A DNA stretch of 64,000 nt from Triticum aestivum (taxonomy: Eukaryota > Streptophyta > Magnoliopsida > Poales > Poaceae), in assembly GCF_018294505.1 (NCBI RefSeq), contig NC_057795.1, positions 518,337,915 through 518,401,914 of the forward strand. The letters are read 5' to 3'. This document shows positions 34,930 through 48,391 of the stretch, one piece after another (position 1 is the first letter of the stretch; each line of letters opens with the position of its first letter). The position numbers were made by a program, and so were the translations under genes. The notes under the pieces are model-generated. The model worked only from the letters and a program-made list of their open reading frames with translations. It ran no database searches and was not told where the DNA came from.

Positions 34930-36833
34930 ACAAGAGATCTCGTCCCGAGATCTTAGGACCGAGACGGAAGGGAAAAAGATGAGGTGAAACAAGAACTCAA
35001 GAGAAGAGGCAAAGAATTGAGAGCACTCGAGAAGAAGAGAGGAACGACGAGAATGGCGAGAATCAAATGCTCATGGAAGCACGATAGACTCTGAAAGCAC
35101 TCCGGTTAGAACAATATAAGAAACGAATAAGACTGAAAGGATTTAGGCAGCTCTCCGACTGAACATGGAGAGGATAGAATCATGAACTAGGGAAGATGGA
35201 ATGATACTTGACGAGAGGAACAACACAAGGCCTCCGGAAGAATTGAAAGAATTGAATGAAAAGAACTTAGAAGGAAGGGTTGAATGGAGTTGTTGAGAAA
35301 ATCAACAACGAAAGGATAAGCTTGTTGTGGACTTATGGAAAACATCTCAAAATTATGAGGTGATAACCGACCGCAAACGGAAATGATTGGATTACTGAGA
35401 AGAATAAAGGAATGCAAAACTCCACTTCAAAAGAATACGGAGAATTAATTGCACTTCGAGACGCGAGAAGAAAAGATACTTGAACTCCACCAACAAGAAT
35501 CTTGATGAACTCTTGAAGAATGAAATAAATCATAAAGAACCACCATGAAGAACTCCGGTAATAAAAGGCTGATGAGATAGAATGAAGGATGAACGAATAA
35601 GATGAGCCTTGCGATGATTTAGATGGGGTTCCGACGAAAAGGCCGAGGAAATTTGAACTCCGGAAAAGAAAAGATGAAAACACTTGGAACTAGAATTTAT
35701 TCATCAAGAACAAACTCTGAAGTAAGGGATTACTCACTTTGAGGAAATAAGAATAAGATTTATTGTATGCTTATCCTTCATCAAATTAAATTGATGACCA
35801 ACAATGGATTTGGCATACTACTTATTCTTCTTGAAAAAGGATTGAGAAGTGACATGTCGCAAACTTGAGAAGGTCTTCATGAACCACCGGTAGGATGGGG
35901 AAGAACGAATGAATTGAAATGATAATCAAAGACAAAGGAATCTGAAGGAACCACCGTAACAATTAGAACAAAAGACTGATGAAAGAGAATGAATCACCTA
36001 GAAGAATTAGAAGAACCAATATTGTAGAGGGGATTTAGATGCAAAAGGACAAAGAGATCATGAACTGATTAAAGAACACTTGAACGAAGCACCGGGATAA
36101 TTCGATAACGGTAGCTGAAATGATGGCCTCCGGTGAAAGAAACAAGAAAATAACTTCTGAAATACTCCGGATGGGTAAGAAAAGAATATCTGACAAATTG
36201 AATAAATCGAGACGATAGCATGAAACTAGAACCATGAATCTTCGGGAGAACGGGCAAGATTTAGAGGAAAAACTCTTCTTCGATCTTCAACTGACGACGA
36301 GAAACAACACTGAAATAGTGAGATAGTCTGGGAGAATGAAAAACGAAGGGATTGAGCCAACAATGAAAAGAGTTTGAAAACGATCTTGGAGAAGGCATGT
36401 GACTGATGGAATCCATTCTTACGTCACACTTGAAAAGAATTGAGAATAACTCCGGGGAAATTAGAAGAGTCAGGTAAGAACCTGGGAAAAGACATGTGGG
36501 TTAGGGCCCACTAAAAGAAAACACCGTTGGAAAGGGATGTTGAACAGGTAGATGATGCACCGGAACAATTGAAATATTTGAATGAGGTGAAAACCTTGAA
36601 TTAATTGGAACACAGACGAATCTCCTGAGATGTCTTGAGCACTCCGGAATGATTGAATGGCGAGAGGCGAACGAGCAGGGAAAACACTTCGAGGAAAAGA
36701 ATATGATCAACCCAAAAAACTTGAATTGGGTCCACCGGAAAAGAGATGAAGAATGTCGAACAAAAGAGAAATTCACCGGTTGAAACAATTGACGAAAGAC
36801 TGAAGAGACTCCACACGAATGAAATAGATGGTC

Positions 36834-37030
36834 NNNNNNNNNNNNNNNNNNNNNNNNNNNNNNNNNNNNNNNNNNNNNNNNNNNNNNNNNNNNNNNNNNN
36901 NNNNNNNNNNNNNNNNNNNNNNNNNNNNNNNNNNNNNNNNNNNNNNNNNNNNNNNNNNNNNNNNNNNNNNNNNNNNNNNNNNNNNNNNNNNNNNNNNNNN
37001 NNNNNNNNNNNNNNNNNNNNNNNNNNNNNN
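36834..37030. other. Assembly gap (197 N)
   Basis: The gap is flanked by ATGGTC on both sides (36828-36833 and 37031-37036). The homologous older LARD reads straight through this position, so the true gap may be zero or a small overlap. Confidence 0.9.
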
Positions 37031-37064
37031 ATGGTCGAGAGAGAGTCAGACTCTGGGAAGAAAA

Positions 37065-37235
37065 GGGTGGGAGGGCGGGAAAACAAAAGCAACTTGGAAG
37101 GGGGAATCGACGAATATCTTGAAGAGAAAACACCGATTGAAATCATTGAGGAGAGAGAGCAAAAACTTCGCACGAATAGGATGGATACTCGATTACGGAC
37201 TCCGGTTCCAAGAAGAAGAAGGGTGGGCGGGTGGG
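37065..37235 (+). repeat. Pair of G-quadruplex motifs (young LARD)
   Basis: GGGTGGGAGGGCGGG at 37065-37079 and GGGTGGGCGGGTGGG at 37221-37235, at the same places as in the older LARD despite about 10-15% divergence around them. Confidence 0.8.
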
Positions 37236-37551
37236 AAAAGAAAACAACTGAGGATTGAACTTGGCAAGGATGAAGAGGCTCGAGTCAACTTGACGAGAAA
37301 TGCACCGGATAAAAGAGCTGAGGAACAACTACCGGAAAACTCACTGCGTGATCCTAAAGAAAAATTTGAAGGGGAAGAGAAGTAATTCAAAACACCTACA
37401 TCAAGATTCCTTACCAGAGCGACGAAGGGGCTGAGGAGTAAAAAGAATTCCTACTCTCCGATATAACTAGACTCCGAAAACAGTTTTTCTTCTAGACTCA
37501 ACAACGGCCAAACTACACGATCAATCAAGGGGGCTCCTAGGGTCGGTCGAG

Positions 37552-37563
37552 GCTCTGATACCA
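37552..37563 (-). promoter_or_regulatory. LARD primer-binding site
   Basis: TGGTATCAGAGC on minus, 3 nt from the LTR end at 37567; complementary to initiator-Met tRNA. Confidence 0.9.
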
Positions 37564-37566
37564 ACT

Positions 37567-40500
37567 TGTCACACCCAATATGCGACCCTATCCAAAAGGA
37601 ACTTGAAGGTCCCACCAAGGATAGACCCGCATATTGAAACGCTTTTGCAAGGTGGATATCATTACATCAACATTACATAATATTTGGGGATACATACAAG
37701 AGGCATACAATGCCACACGAATACAACATCACAATACATCAGAGCATCATCCGACTACGGATGAATCACAAACAGAAACTCAAACGACATCCACCCTGCT
37801 AGCCCAGGCTGCCAACCTGGAACCTATCCCCTGATCGAAGAAGCAGAAGAAGAACTCCAAAACAAGCAATCATCGCTCTCGCGTCATGATCATCTCAAAA
37901 CCTGTACCTGCAACTATTGTTGTAGTAATCTGTGAGCCATGAGGACTCAGCAATCCCATTACCATGGGTATCAAGAATAGCAAAGCTTAAAGGGAAAGGA
38001 AGGGGTAAAGTGGTGAGGCTGCAGCAGCGACTAAGCATGTTATGGTGGCTAATATACGCAAATAAGAGCGAGAAGAGAGCAAGAGGAGCGGTCGTCAACT
38101 AGTAATGATCAAGAAGTGATCCTGAACTCCTACTTACGTCAAGCATAACCCAGAAACCGTGTTCACTTCCCGGACTCTGCCGAAAAGAGACCATCACGGC
38201 TACACACACGGTTGATGCGTTTTAATTCGTATCTGGTGTCAAGTTATCTACAACCGAACATTAACAAATTCCCATCTGCCTATAACCGCAGGCACGGCTT
38301 TCGAAAGATTATACCCTGCAGGGGTGTCCCAACTTAGCCCATGATAAGCTCTCGCGATCAACGAAGGATATACCTTCTCCCAGGAAGACCCGATCAGACT
38401 CGGAATCCCGGTTTATAAGACATTTCGACAATGGTAAAACAAGACCAGCAAAGCCGCCCGATGCGCCGACAATCCCGATACGAGCTACACATATCTCGTT
38501 CTCAGGGCAACACCGGATAAGTCTAGCTACGAGTAAAACCAGCCCTCGAGTTGCCCCGAGGTGGCCCCGCAGGTTGCTCAGTTCGGACCAACACTTAGAC
38601 AAGCACTGGCCCGCGGGGGGCTAAAATAAAGATGACCCTTGGGTTGGCCGACCCAAGGGAAAAGGATAGGTGATGGTGAGGCAAATGGTAAAACCAAGGC
38701 TGGGCCTTGCTGGAGGAGTTTTATTCAAAGCGAACTGTCAAGGGGGTCCCATAAATCACCCGACCGCGTAAGGAACGCAAAATCCGGGAACATAACACCG
38801 GTATAACGGAAACTAGGGCAGCAAGAGTGGAACAAAACACTAGGCAAAAGGCCGAGTCTTCCACCCTTTACCAAGTATATAGATGCATTAATAATATAAG
38901 AGATATTGTGATATCCCAACCAAAAATCCTGTCCACCATGGAGAAATCTTCAACTTCACCTGCAACTAGCAATGCTATAAGAGGGCTGAGCAAAGCGGTA
39001 ACATAGCCAAACAACGCTTTACATAGGAAAGGTGTCAAAGGTTAGAGGTTCATGGCAATATGGGAGGATTGGTAAACAGGTGATAGGTAGCGCAGCATAG
39101 CGACAGAACGAAGCAACTATCATAGCAATGATAGTAGTGAGATCCAGGGTAGCGGTCATCTTGCCTGAAATCCCGCAAGGAAGAAGAACGAGTCCATGAA
39201 GAAGACGAACGGATGAAGCCACGAAGATGAACCAAGCGTAGACGAACAATTCCTCACGATCGCAACGAAACAGGAACTAACAAGAAGAAGCACACAACAA
39301 GGTAAACCCACCACACATGAACATGACATGATGCACAACAAGCATGATGCATGACAAGGCTACATGAAGCTACTCATGTAAAGAGATGATGCAAACAAGA
39401 GCAACACATCAAAGCAAGTTTAAATGAGGTCGGGAACAACATATAACAATTCCGGTAAGTCCTCATATGCATATTTCGAAATTGGTCCAGATCTGAATAA
39501 ACCTTATGTTCAAGTTGTTAAACACCAACTTAAGATGCACCAAGATGATCTACACGAGATTCTAGTCAAGTTACATATAAAGTTCATTTAGTTCGGAGCT
39601 ACGGCCTAGAAGATATGAGCAAAACAAGTTAAACATGGCATTGATGCAAAATGCACCCAAACATCAAGCAAACACCTCAAAACAAGGATGCAACATTATA
39701 ATATGAAGCTACATGCAATTCTAAGCAAGTTTCATAAAGAGCACACTCAAAATGGAGCAACGGTTCAACACACACACATGAGACAAGTTTAAAGGACAAG
39801 CTGTCCAAAACAGCAACTAGGCATATTGCAAGCACCAAAACAACATGCTACAGCATCTCAACATGAAAACAAAAGACATGGGCATGATGTAAAGGTAAAG
39901 CATAACAAAACATGAACACTGAGCTATCTCCAGAAATCAACAGAACATACTCAAACACACATGGTAAGATTGCAAATAATAACAATTCAGACTTCGCAGA
40001 AAATAACATCAGGTTGCAATGTTTAGAGCTATCAAACAACATGTTACAGGAACTTATAATGACAAACAAAGGCATGGCATGAACCTACTAATTTCATAGA
40101 TCAAAAGTCCCTTACTGACCATGAGCCAAAAAGGATCATAAGATATGATGGCACCCATGTAAACATGGCAATTTATATTACACATTCAAACATGGCAGAA
40201 ACAAAATTATGAAGGCATGTAGATGAGCTTGTGCAACTCACTACAGAGCAATACATGGTATGGCAAGGCACCCAACAGTAAGAAGACATGTTTATGAAGC
40301 TAATCATGGCAAGAGCAAGGTCATAGGGTACATGGAACACTAGCAACAATCATGGTAACAACTGAACTTAATGTTAACACGTTGACAGCAACATTATGAA
40401 GCAACTTTGGAGCAAGGAAACAACAAGCTACAGCAAGCTATAAATGCAACCAGGGGCATGTATGGTTAGAGGATGACATGTAGAAGAAAACATATTTAGT

Positions 40501-42787
40501 GATCATCTCCAGATTATGCATAGAATGACTAGTAGCAGCAGGTTTACATAGCATCACCAAATAACAGATTCAGCCTAGCAAAACAGCAACATCAAGTACA
40601 CTACTTAACAAGCTCGAAACACTCACCACAAGTCATTGCATGACAAGATAAGAATAGCATCATCAAGAAGACGTGTTTATGTAACACACCAAGGCAAGAA
40701 CAAGCTCATAGCATGCAAGGATCAACTACAACAACCTTGGCAAAATTGAATAACATGTAAACAATCTGCCAGGAACATTTTGGAGCAAAAGTAGAGCACA
40801 AAAATGACATGGTAGACTACTCCATAAATGCAAATAGGGGCATGAATGGATAGACAATAACCATATGTTCAAAACACTCTTACTGAAGTATCTCAAAATA
40901 TGCATGGATCTCTCTGTAGCATCAAGTTTACATGGCATCAAAATATCAGCAGAACAGGGACTAAAATCAGCAACATCATGATGCCTAGTTTGCATGCTTG
41001 TGCTAGTCAGCACATTGATCACAAAAATACATGGTAAGCACATCTGTAAAGAAGACATGGCATAGTTCAAAACACATGTAGACATCAACCTCATAGGATG
41101 CACACATCAATCATGGCAAAAATGACAAAAGAGCTCGTTCTGTTAACAGACATCAGAAAACATCATGAAGCACTCTTGCAGCAATGATTCAGGCATCAAG
41201 ATGATCTCAAATGAACATGGTGCAATGGAATGAAATGGTGTACTCGTTGAGACGAACAATTTGACATATTACACGCACAAATCGGAGCTACGGATGCAGA
41301 GATACGATGCGTCGAACATGCCATGATAATTACTGCAGATCTGGGGACTTAGTCGTTTTTTGAAAAAAAACAGGGTGAGCGCAGAATGACTAAATGTCGC
41401 ACGGGGCGGGGGATAGCAGCAGGGCTCACCAGCGTGGCCTTGGGTCGAAGAGGGGCGGAGCTGGGCTGGGCCGACTCTGGGCCGGAGGGGAAGGGCGGGC
41501 TGGGCCGGCGCTGCTGGGCCTGGGAGGCCGAGGCCCATGCGGTGACCCACGCGGGCTAGAGGGCTCGTCTCCCCCCGCGCGAGACCGAGCGAGGCCATGG
41601 CGTGGCCGGCGGCAGCTTGAAGGCAGCGGGGCTCGGAAGGTCCGGCGCGACACAAACGGGTCGAGGACGGGTGGAGGAGGCCGGGATCCTCCAGATCCGG
41701 GGCTGAGGGGGCCATTCCCGGTGGCGGCGGCGGCAGGGGAGACTCCGGTGAGGAGCTCCAAGGGCGGCGGCTTGGATCCATGGCGCGGGGGCGACAGCGA
41801 GGGGCGACAAAGCAAGGAGGCGTTGCGGGTTCCAGTGGGGATGAGGCGACGGCGGACGACGGTCTGGCAGCGGGGCGGCGAGGCCCTGGTCGCCGGCGGC
41901 GGGGCAGCGGCTGATGGCGGCTCGGGGAAGACGAGAGCGCTCGGACGTGGGAGGCTGGGGCGGCCTCGGGTCCATATGGGCTTGGCGGGCCTCGATCTAG
42001 GTTCCAGTGGGCCCGCGGGTTTCGCGGCGGCGTGAGGAGGCCAGGGGTGACGTGGCCAGGCCACATGGCGGGCGCCGGTTGGCCCTGGCGGCAGCGCGCC
42101 CAATGGGGACGCCCCAAGTGGCAGCAGGGCTGAGGTCGGGCGCAGAAATGGAGGAGGGAGGCGGCTAGAGGCGCGGATTTTGAGGAGGGGGTTGGCTGCT
42201 GCCAAAAATGGAAGGGGAGACTTCCTTATATAGGTAGGGGCTACGGTTTGAGGGGTTAGGAGGGGTTTCTGGAGCCTCCGATCTTGATCGGACGGTTCCG
42301 GACGCGAGGAGAGGTAGACTGGGCCTAGGTGGGCTGTGCTAGAAAGGCCAGGGGCTGAAGCAGGGAAGAGAGAGAGAGAGGCCCGGCAGTAGTTTCGGAG
42401 ACCGAAACGTCCGACGAATATACCGACTATATCGCGGTTATATATTTAACGGTTGGGCAGTCAAACGAACTCCGAATGTGATGAAACTTGGCAGGCACTC
42501 TGTCTACACTATAATAAGACCGCACAACAAGTTGCAACCCATTCCGAGAACATTTTTATGCCACTTATAAAATAATATTTTGGAGGTGCCGCGGGCGCGT
42601 GCGAGTTTGTCTGGACTCCGAACGGACAACGGAGAGAACCGGGAGAACCCGAACGGATGCAAGTTTTGAAAAACATGCGGATGAAATGCAGAGGATGACA
42701 TGGCAAAATGAAACATGCAAGCAAATGACATGGCAACGACGGCGAATAACTGGCATACACCTGGCGCATCGGATCCGGGGCGTTACA
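37567..42787 (-). repeat. LARD 5' LTR
   Basis: 5221 bp with TG...CA ends on minus. The minus-strand TATA box TATATAAG at 42225-42232 should start the element's RNA near 42195. It contains no coding sequence that I accept. Confidence 0.85.
42225..42232 (-). promoter_or_regulatory. TATA box of the LARD 5' LTR
   Basis: TATATAAG on minus, about 555 bp from the outer LTR end; the matching box in the 3' LTR is at 34353-34360. Confidence 0.65.
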
Positions 42788-42792
42788 GAAAT
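42788..42792. repeat. Target-site duplication GAAAT, right copy
   Basis: Directly follows the LTR end GTTACA and pairs with 29688-29692. The same five bases follow the LTR end at 88-92 in copy 1. Confidence 0.85.
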
Positions 42793-43150
42793 GGAACTTG
42801 CATAAAGGAGTAAAATAAGAGGAAGGAGAAGGTGATGGTGCATGGCTTGGTTTGAGAGAGATAGCAAAGGGGTGATGCACACACATCAACTAGAGCAACA
42901 CACAACATATATAAAGGGCAATGCACAAGATGAACATGGCAACAACATGATGATTACCAAAAAGTATATGACTAGCATGCAAAATGACAAGAGGCAATGC
43001 AATATAACAATGATGAGTGTGGCATATGCAACAAATAAAGGAACAAAGCAAAACAAGATGACAAGGCAAAGTGCAACACGCAAGCAAATGACATGGCAAC
43101 AACGGCAAATAACTGGAAGACACCTGGCGCATCGAACTCGGGGCCTTACA
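42793..43150 (-). mobile_element. Older LARD 3' LTR outer end (copy 2)
   Basis: Duplicate of 93-450 with only a few substitutions. Joined in origin to 28970-29692 across the young LARD insertion. Confidence 0.75.
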
Positions 43151-45666
43151 ACTCTCCTCCCCTAACAAGAGATCTCGTCCCGAGACCTTAGGAATGAGAC
43201 GGAAGAGAAAAAAGAAGAGGTGAAACAAGAACTCAAGAGAAGAGGCAAAGAATCGAGAGCACTCGAGAAGAAGAGAGGAACGACGAGAATGACGAGAATC
43301 AAAAGCTCACGGAATCAGATAGACTATGAAACCACTCCGCTTAGAACAAGATAAGAAACGAATAAGACTGAAAGGATTTAGGCAGCACTCCGGCTGAAAC
43401 ATGGAGGAATAGAACACGAGCTTGAGAGGATGGAATGATACTTGATGAAGACATGACACAAAACCTCCGGAAAGAAATGAAAGCGTTGAATGAAAAGAAC
43501 GGAGAATAAAATGAAAACTTGTGCCACGAATGAAATTGAAAGCATCTTTAGAAGGAAGGTTTAAACGAAGTTGTTGAGAAAATCAACAATGAAAAGAATA
43601 AGCTTGTTGTGGTGTTATAGGTAACATCTCAAGATCATAAGGTGATAACCGGCCACAAACGGAAATGATTGGATAGCTGAGAAGAACGAAGAAATGCAAA
43701 ACTCCACTTCAAAAGAATACGGAGAATTAATTACACTTCGCGATGCGAGAAGAAAGATACTTGAACTCCTCCAACAAGAATCTCGATGAACTCTTGAAGA
43801 ATGAATTAAATCATGACGAGCCACCGTGAAGAACTCCGGTAACAAAAGGATGACAAGATAAAATGAAGGATGAAAGAATAAGATTAAGCCTTGCGGTGAT
43901 TTAGATGGAGTTTCCGACGAGATGGCCGAGGAAATTTGAACTCCGGAAAAGAAAAAATGAAAACACTTGGAACCAGAATTTATTTTTCAAGAAAAAACTC
44001 CAAAGGAAGGGATTACTCACTTGGATGAAATAAGAATAAGATTTATTGTATGCTTATCCTTCATCAAATTTAATTGATGACAAACGAATTTTGCATACTA
44101 CTTTTCTTCTTGAAAAGGATTAAGGGGGGGTATAGCACAAAACTTGAGAAAGTCTTCATGAACCACCGGTAGGATTGAAAAGAACGAATGAATTGATATG
44201 CTAATCAAAGAAAAAGAATCTTGAACGAACCACCGTAAGAATTCGAAAAATGACTGATGAAAGAGAATGAATCACCGAGAAGAGTTAGAAGAACAAATAT
44301 GCTAGAGGGGATTTAGATACAAGAGAATGGGAAGAACTCGAGCTGATTAAAGAACATTTGAACGAAGTGCCGGGTTAAATGAATAATGGTAGCTGAAATG
44401 TGAGGACGAAGAATTCTTCTGGAACGATGGCCTCCGGTGAACAGAAACGGGAAAGCAACTTCTGACATACTCTGGATAAGAAAAGAATATCTGACAAATG
44501 AAATAATTCGAGAGGATAATATGAAGCTAGAACCGCGAATCTTTGAGAGAACAGACAAGATTTAGAGGAAAAACTCTTCTTCGGTCTTCAAAAGACGACG
44601 AGAAACACCACCAAAATTTGTTAAGGCACTCCGGTGAAAGAAAAAGCGAAGAGGTTGATGCAACAATGAAAATGATTTGAAATTGATCTTGGAAAAGATC
44701 TGACTGATGAAATCAATTCTTACGTCACACTTGAGAAGAATTTGAGAATAACTCCGGGAGAATTAGAAGAGTCAGGTAAGATCCTGGGAAAAGACATGTG
44801 GGTTAGGGCCCACTGAAAATAAACACCGTTGGAAGGATTGAAGAAGAGGTGATGCACCAGAACAATTGAAATATTTGAATGAGGTGATAACCTCGAATTA
44901 ATTCGAACATAGACGAATCTCCTGAGATGTCTAGAACTCCAGAATGATTGAATGGCAAGAGGCAAACGAGTAAGGAGAACACTTTAACCAAGGAAAAGAA
45001 TGTGATCAACCCAAAAAACTTGAGTTGAGTCCACCGGAAAAGAAAAAGAGAAGAAGAATGTCGAACAAAACGAGAATTCACCGGTTGAAACAATTGACGA
45101 AAAGCTGAAGATGCTCCACACGAATGAAATTGATGGACGAAACAGACTCAAGCTCCGGGAAGAAGAGGGTGGGAGGGAGGGAAAACAAACGCAACTTGGA
45201 AGGGGAAACCGACGAATATCTTGAAGAGAAAACACCGGTTGAAGACATTGAGGAAAGAAAACAAAGACTTCGCACGAGTAGGAAGGATACTCGATTACAG
45301 ACTCCGGTTCCTAGAAGAAAAGGGTGGGCGGGTGGGAAAAAGAAAACAACTGAGGATTGAACTTGCAAAAATGGAGAGGGTCGAATCAACTTGACGAGAA
45401 ATACACCGGATAAAAAGAGCTGAGAACCAACGATCGGAAAACTAACTACGTGATCCTAAAGAAAGTTTGAAAGGGAAGAGGAGTAATTCAAAACACCAAC
45501 ACCAAGATTCCTCACCAGAGCAACGAAGGGGCTGAGGAGTAAAAAGAATTCCTACTCTCCGATATAACTAAATTCCGAAAACGGTTTTCTTCTAGACTCA
45601 ACAACGGCCAAACTACACGCTCAATCAAGGGGGCTGCTAGGGTCGGTCGAGGCTCTGATACCAACT
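43151..45666 (-). mobile_element. Older LARD internal domain (copy 2)
   Basis: Duplicate of 451-2966 at about 99.7% by eye. The primer-binding site is at 45652-45663 and the G-quadruplex motifs are at 45167-45181 and 45322-45336. Non-coding. Confidence 0.75.
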
Positions 45667-48390
45667 TGTCACGCCCAAGATGCGACCCTATCCTAAAGGA
45701 ACTCAAAGGTCCCACCAAGGAAAGAAGCGCATCTTGAAGACACTTTTGCAAGGTGGATATCATTACATCAACATTAAATAATAGATACGGATACATACAT
45801 AAGGCATACAATGCCACACGAATACAACATCATCTTACATAAGAGCACCATCCGACTATGGATGAATCACAAACAGAAACTCAAACGACATCCATCCTGC
45901 TAGCCCAGGCTGCCGACCTGGAACCTATCCCCTGTCGAAGAAGAAGTAGAAGAAGAACTCCAAAACAAGCAAACATCGCTCTCGCGTCATGATCTTCGCA
46001 TAACCTGTACCTGCAACTGTTTTTGTAGTAATCTGTGAGCCACGGGGACTCAGCAATCCCATTACCATGGGTATCAAGACTAGCAAAGCTTAATGGGCAA
46101 GGAAGAGGTAAAGTGGTGAGGTTGCAGCAGCGACTAAGCATATATGGTGGCTAACATACGCAAATAAGAGCGAGAAGAGAGCAAACGGAATGGTCGTGAA
46201 GCTAGCAATGATCAAGAGGTGATCCTGAACTCCTACTTACGTCAGACATAACCCAAAACCGTGTTCACTTCTCGAACTCCGCCGAAAAGAGACCATCACG
46301 GCTACACACACGGTTGATGCGTTTTAATTCGGATCTGGTGTCAAGTTATCTACAACCGGATATTAACAAATTCCCATCTGCCACATAACCACGGGCACGG
46401 CTCTCGAAAGTTTATACCCTGCAGGGGTGTCCCAACTTAGCCCATGATAAGCTCTCGCGATCAACGAAGGATATTCCTTCTCCCAGGAAGACCCGATCAG
46501 TCTCGGAATCCCGGTTTACAAGACATTTCGATAATGGTAAAACAAGACCAGCAAAGCTGCCAGGATGTGCCGACAAATCCCGATAGGAGCTGCACATGTC
46601 TCGTTCTCAGGGCACACCGGATGAGCAAGACGTCGGGTTGGCATAGACCCCGGTTGCCCAGGGGGCGCCGGACATCGCTCGGTTCGGACCAGCTCTTAGA
46701 GAAGCACTGGCCCGGGGGGACTAAAATAAAGATGACCCTCAGGTTGGCCAACCCAAGGGAAATGTATAGGTGGTGGTGAGGCAAATGGTAAAACCAAGGT
46801 TGGGCCTTGCTGGAAAAGTTTTATTCAAAGCAAACTGTCAATGGGGTCCCATAAATCACCCAACCGCATTAGGGACGCAAAATCTGGGAACATAATACCG
46901 ATATGACGGAAACTAGGGCGGCAAGAGTGGAACAAAACACCAGGCATAAGTCCGAGCCTTCCACCCTTTACCAAATATATAGATGCATTAATAATATAAG
47001 AGATATTGTGATATCCCAACATAATCCTATTCACCATGGAGCAATCTTCAACTTCACCTGCAACTAACAACGCTATAAGAGGGGCTGAGCAAAGCGGTAA
47101 CATAGCCAAGCAATGGTTTGCTAGGAAGGTGACAAGGTTAGAGGCTGACATGGCAATTTGGGAGGCTTGATAGAACAAGGGATAGGTAGCGCGGCAAAGC
47201 GATAGAACGAAGCAACTAGCATAGCAATCATAGTAGTTAGATCCAGGGTGACGGTCATCTTGCCTGAAACCCCGCTAGGAAGAAGAACGAGTCCATGAAG
47301 AAGATGAAGCCACGAAGACGAACCAAGCGTAGATGAACGAATCCTCATGATCGCAACGAAACGGGAACTATCGAGAAGAAGCACACAACATAGTAAACAC
47401 ACCACATGAACAAGACATGATGCTCAACCAAGTATGATGCATGGCAAGGCTACATTAAGCTACTCATGACAAGAGATGATACAAGAGCAACATGTCAAAG
47501 CAAGTTTAAATGAGGCCGGAAACAACATATAACAATTCCGGCAAGTCCTCATATGCAGATTTAGAAATTGGTCCAGATCTGAATAAACCTTATGTTCAAG
47601 TTGTTAAACAACAAGTTAATATGCACCAAGATGATCTACACGAGATTCTAGTCAAGTTACATATAAAGTTCATTTAGTTCGGAGCTACGGCCTAGAAGAT
47701 ATGAGCAAAACAAGTTAAACATGGCATTGATGCAAAAGGCATTCAAACTTCAAGCAAACACCTCAAAACAAGGATGCAACATGATAATATGAAACTACAT
47801 GCAATTCTAAGCAAGTTTCATATTGAGAAACACTCAAAACGGAGCAACGGTTTAACACATACACTCTATACAAGTTTAAAGGACAAGTTGTCCAAAACAG
47901 CAACTAGGCAACTAGCAAGCATCAAAACAATAAGCTACAGCAACCCAACATAAGAGAAAAAGGCATGGGCATGAAGTACAGGTAAAGCATGACAAAACAT
48001 GAACACTGAGCTATCTCCAGAAAACACTAGAACATGCTCAAAAGGACATGGCAAGATTGCAAATAATAACAATTTACAGACTTGGCAAAAATAACATCAG
48101 GTTGCAATGTTTAGGGCTATCAAAAAACATGTTATAGGAACTTAACATGGCAAAAAAAGGCAAGGCATGAATCTACTAATTTCCTATAACAAAAATCCCT
48201 TACTGACCATGAGCCAAAAGGGCACAGAAAATATGATGGCACCCATGTAAACATAGCAAGTGATATGACAGATTCATACATGGAAGAAACAACGATAAGT
48301 AGGCATGTTGGTGATCTTGTAACACTCACAACAGAGCAATACATGGCATGGCAAGGTAACTTAATGTTAACAGGCTGACAGCAACATTAT
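45667..48390 (-). mobile_element. Older LARD 5' LTR, truncated (copy 2)
   Basis: Duplicate of 2967-5784, ending at the same junction with the Athila integrase. It lacks 94 bp at 48360/48361, where AAC microhomology marks a deletion. Confidence 0.8.
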
Positions 48391-48391
48391 T

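Larger units (their letters stand above)
34916..37566 (-). mobile_element. LARD internal domain, non-coding
   Basis: Homologous throughout to 451-2966. Without the gap it would be about 2.45 kb, close to 2.5 kb for the older copy. No retrotransposon protein motif appears on either strand. It carries the conserved pair of G-quadruplex motifs (37065-37079 and 37221-37235). Confidence 0.8.
29693..42787 (-). mobile_element. Complete LARD (Sukkula-like), 13.1 kb, non-autonomous
   Basis: A full element on minus: 3' LTR 29693-34915 (5223 bp), internal domain 34916-37566 (includes a 197-base gap), 5' LTR 37567-42787 (5221 bp), flanked by GAAAT repeats. A polypurine tract and an initiator-Met primer site lie at the expected ends. 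No protein domain is present, so movement would need enzymes from an autonomous Gypsy. The first ~700 bp of the two LTRs differ at about 19 sites (2.7%), giving an insertion age near 1 Myr at 1.3e-8 per site per year. LTRs of this size with a short non-coding core match the barley LARD description; the name is an inference. Confidence 0.85.

Noticed and set aside
36746..37385. Open frames running through the N gap
   Set aside because: They exist only because N bases cannot form stops; the homologous region at 2424-2660 gives short, non-conserved frames.
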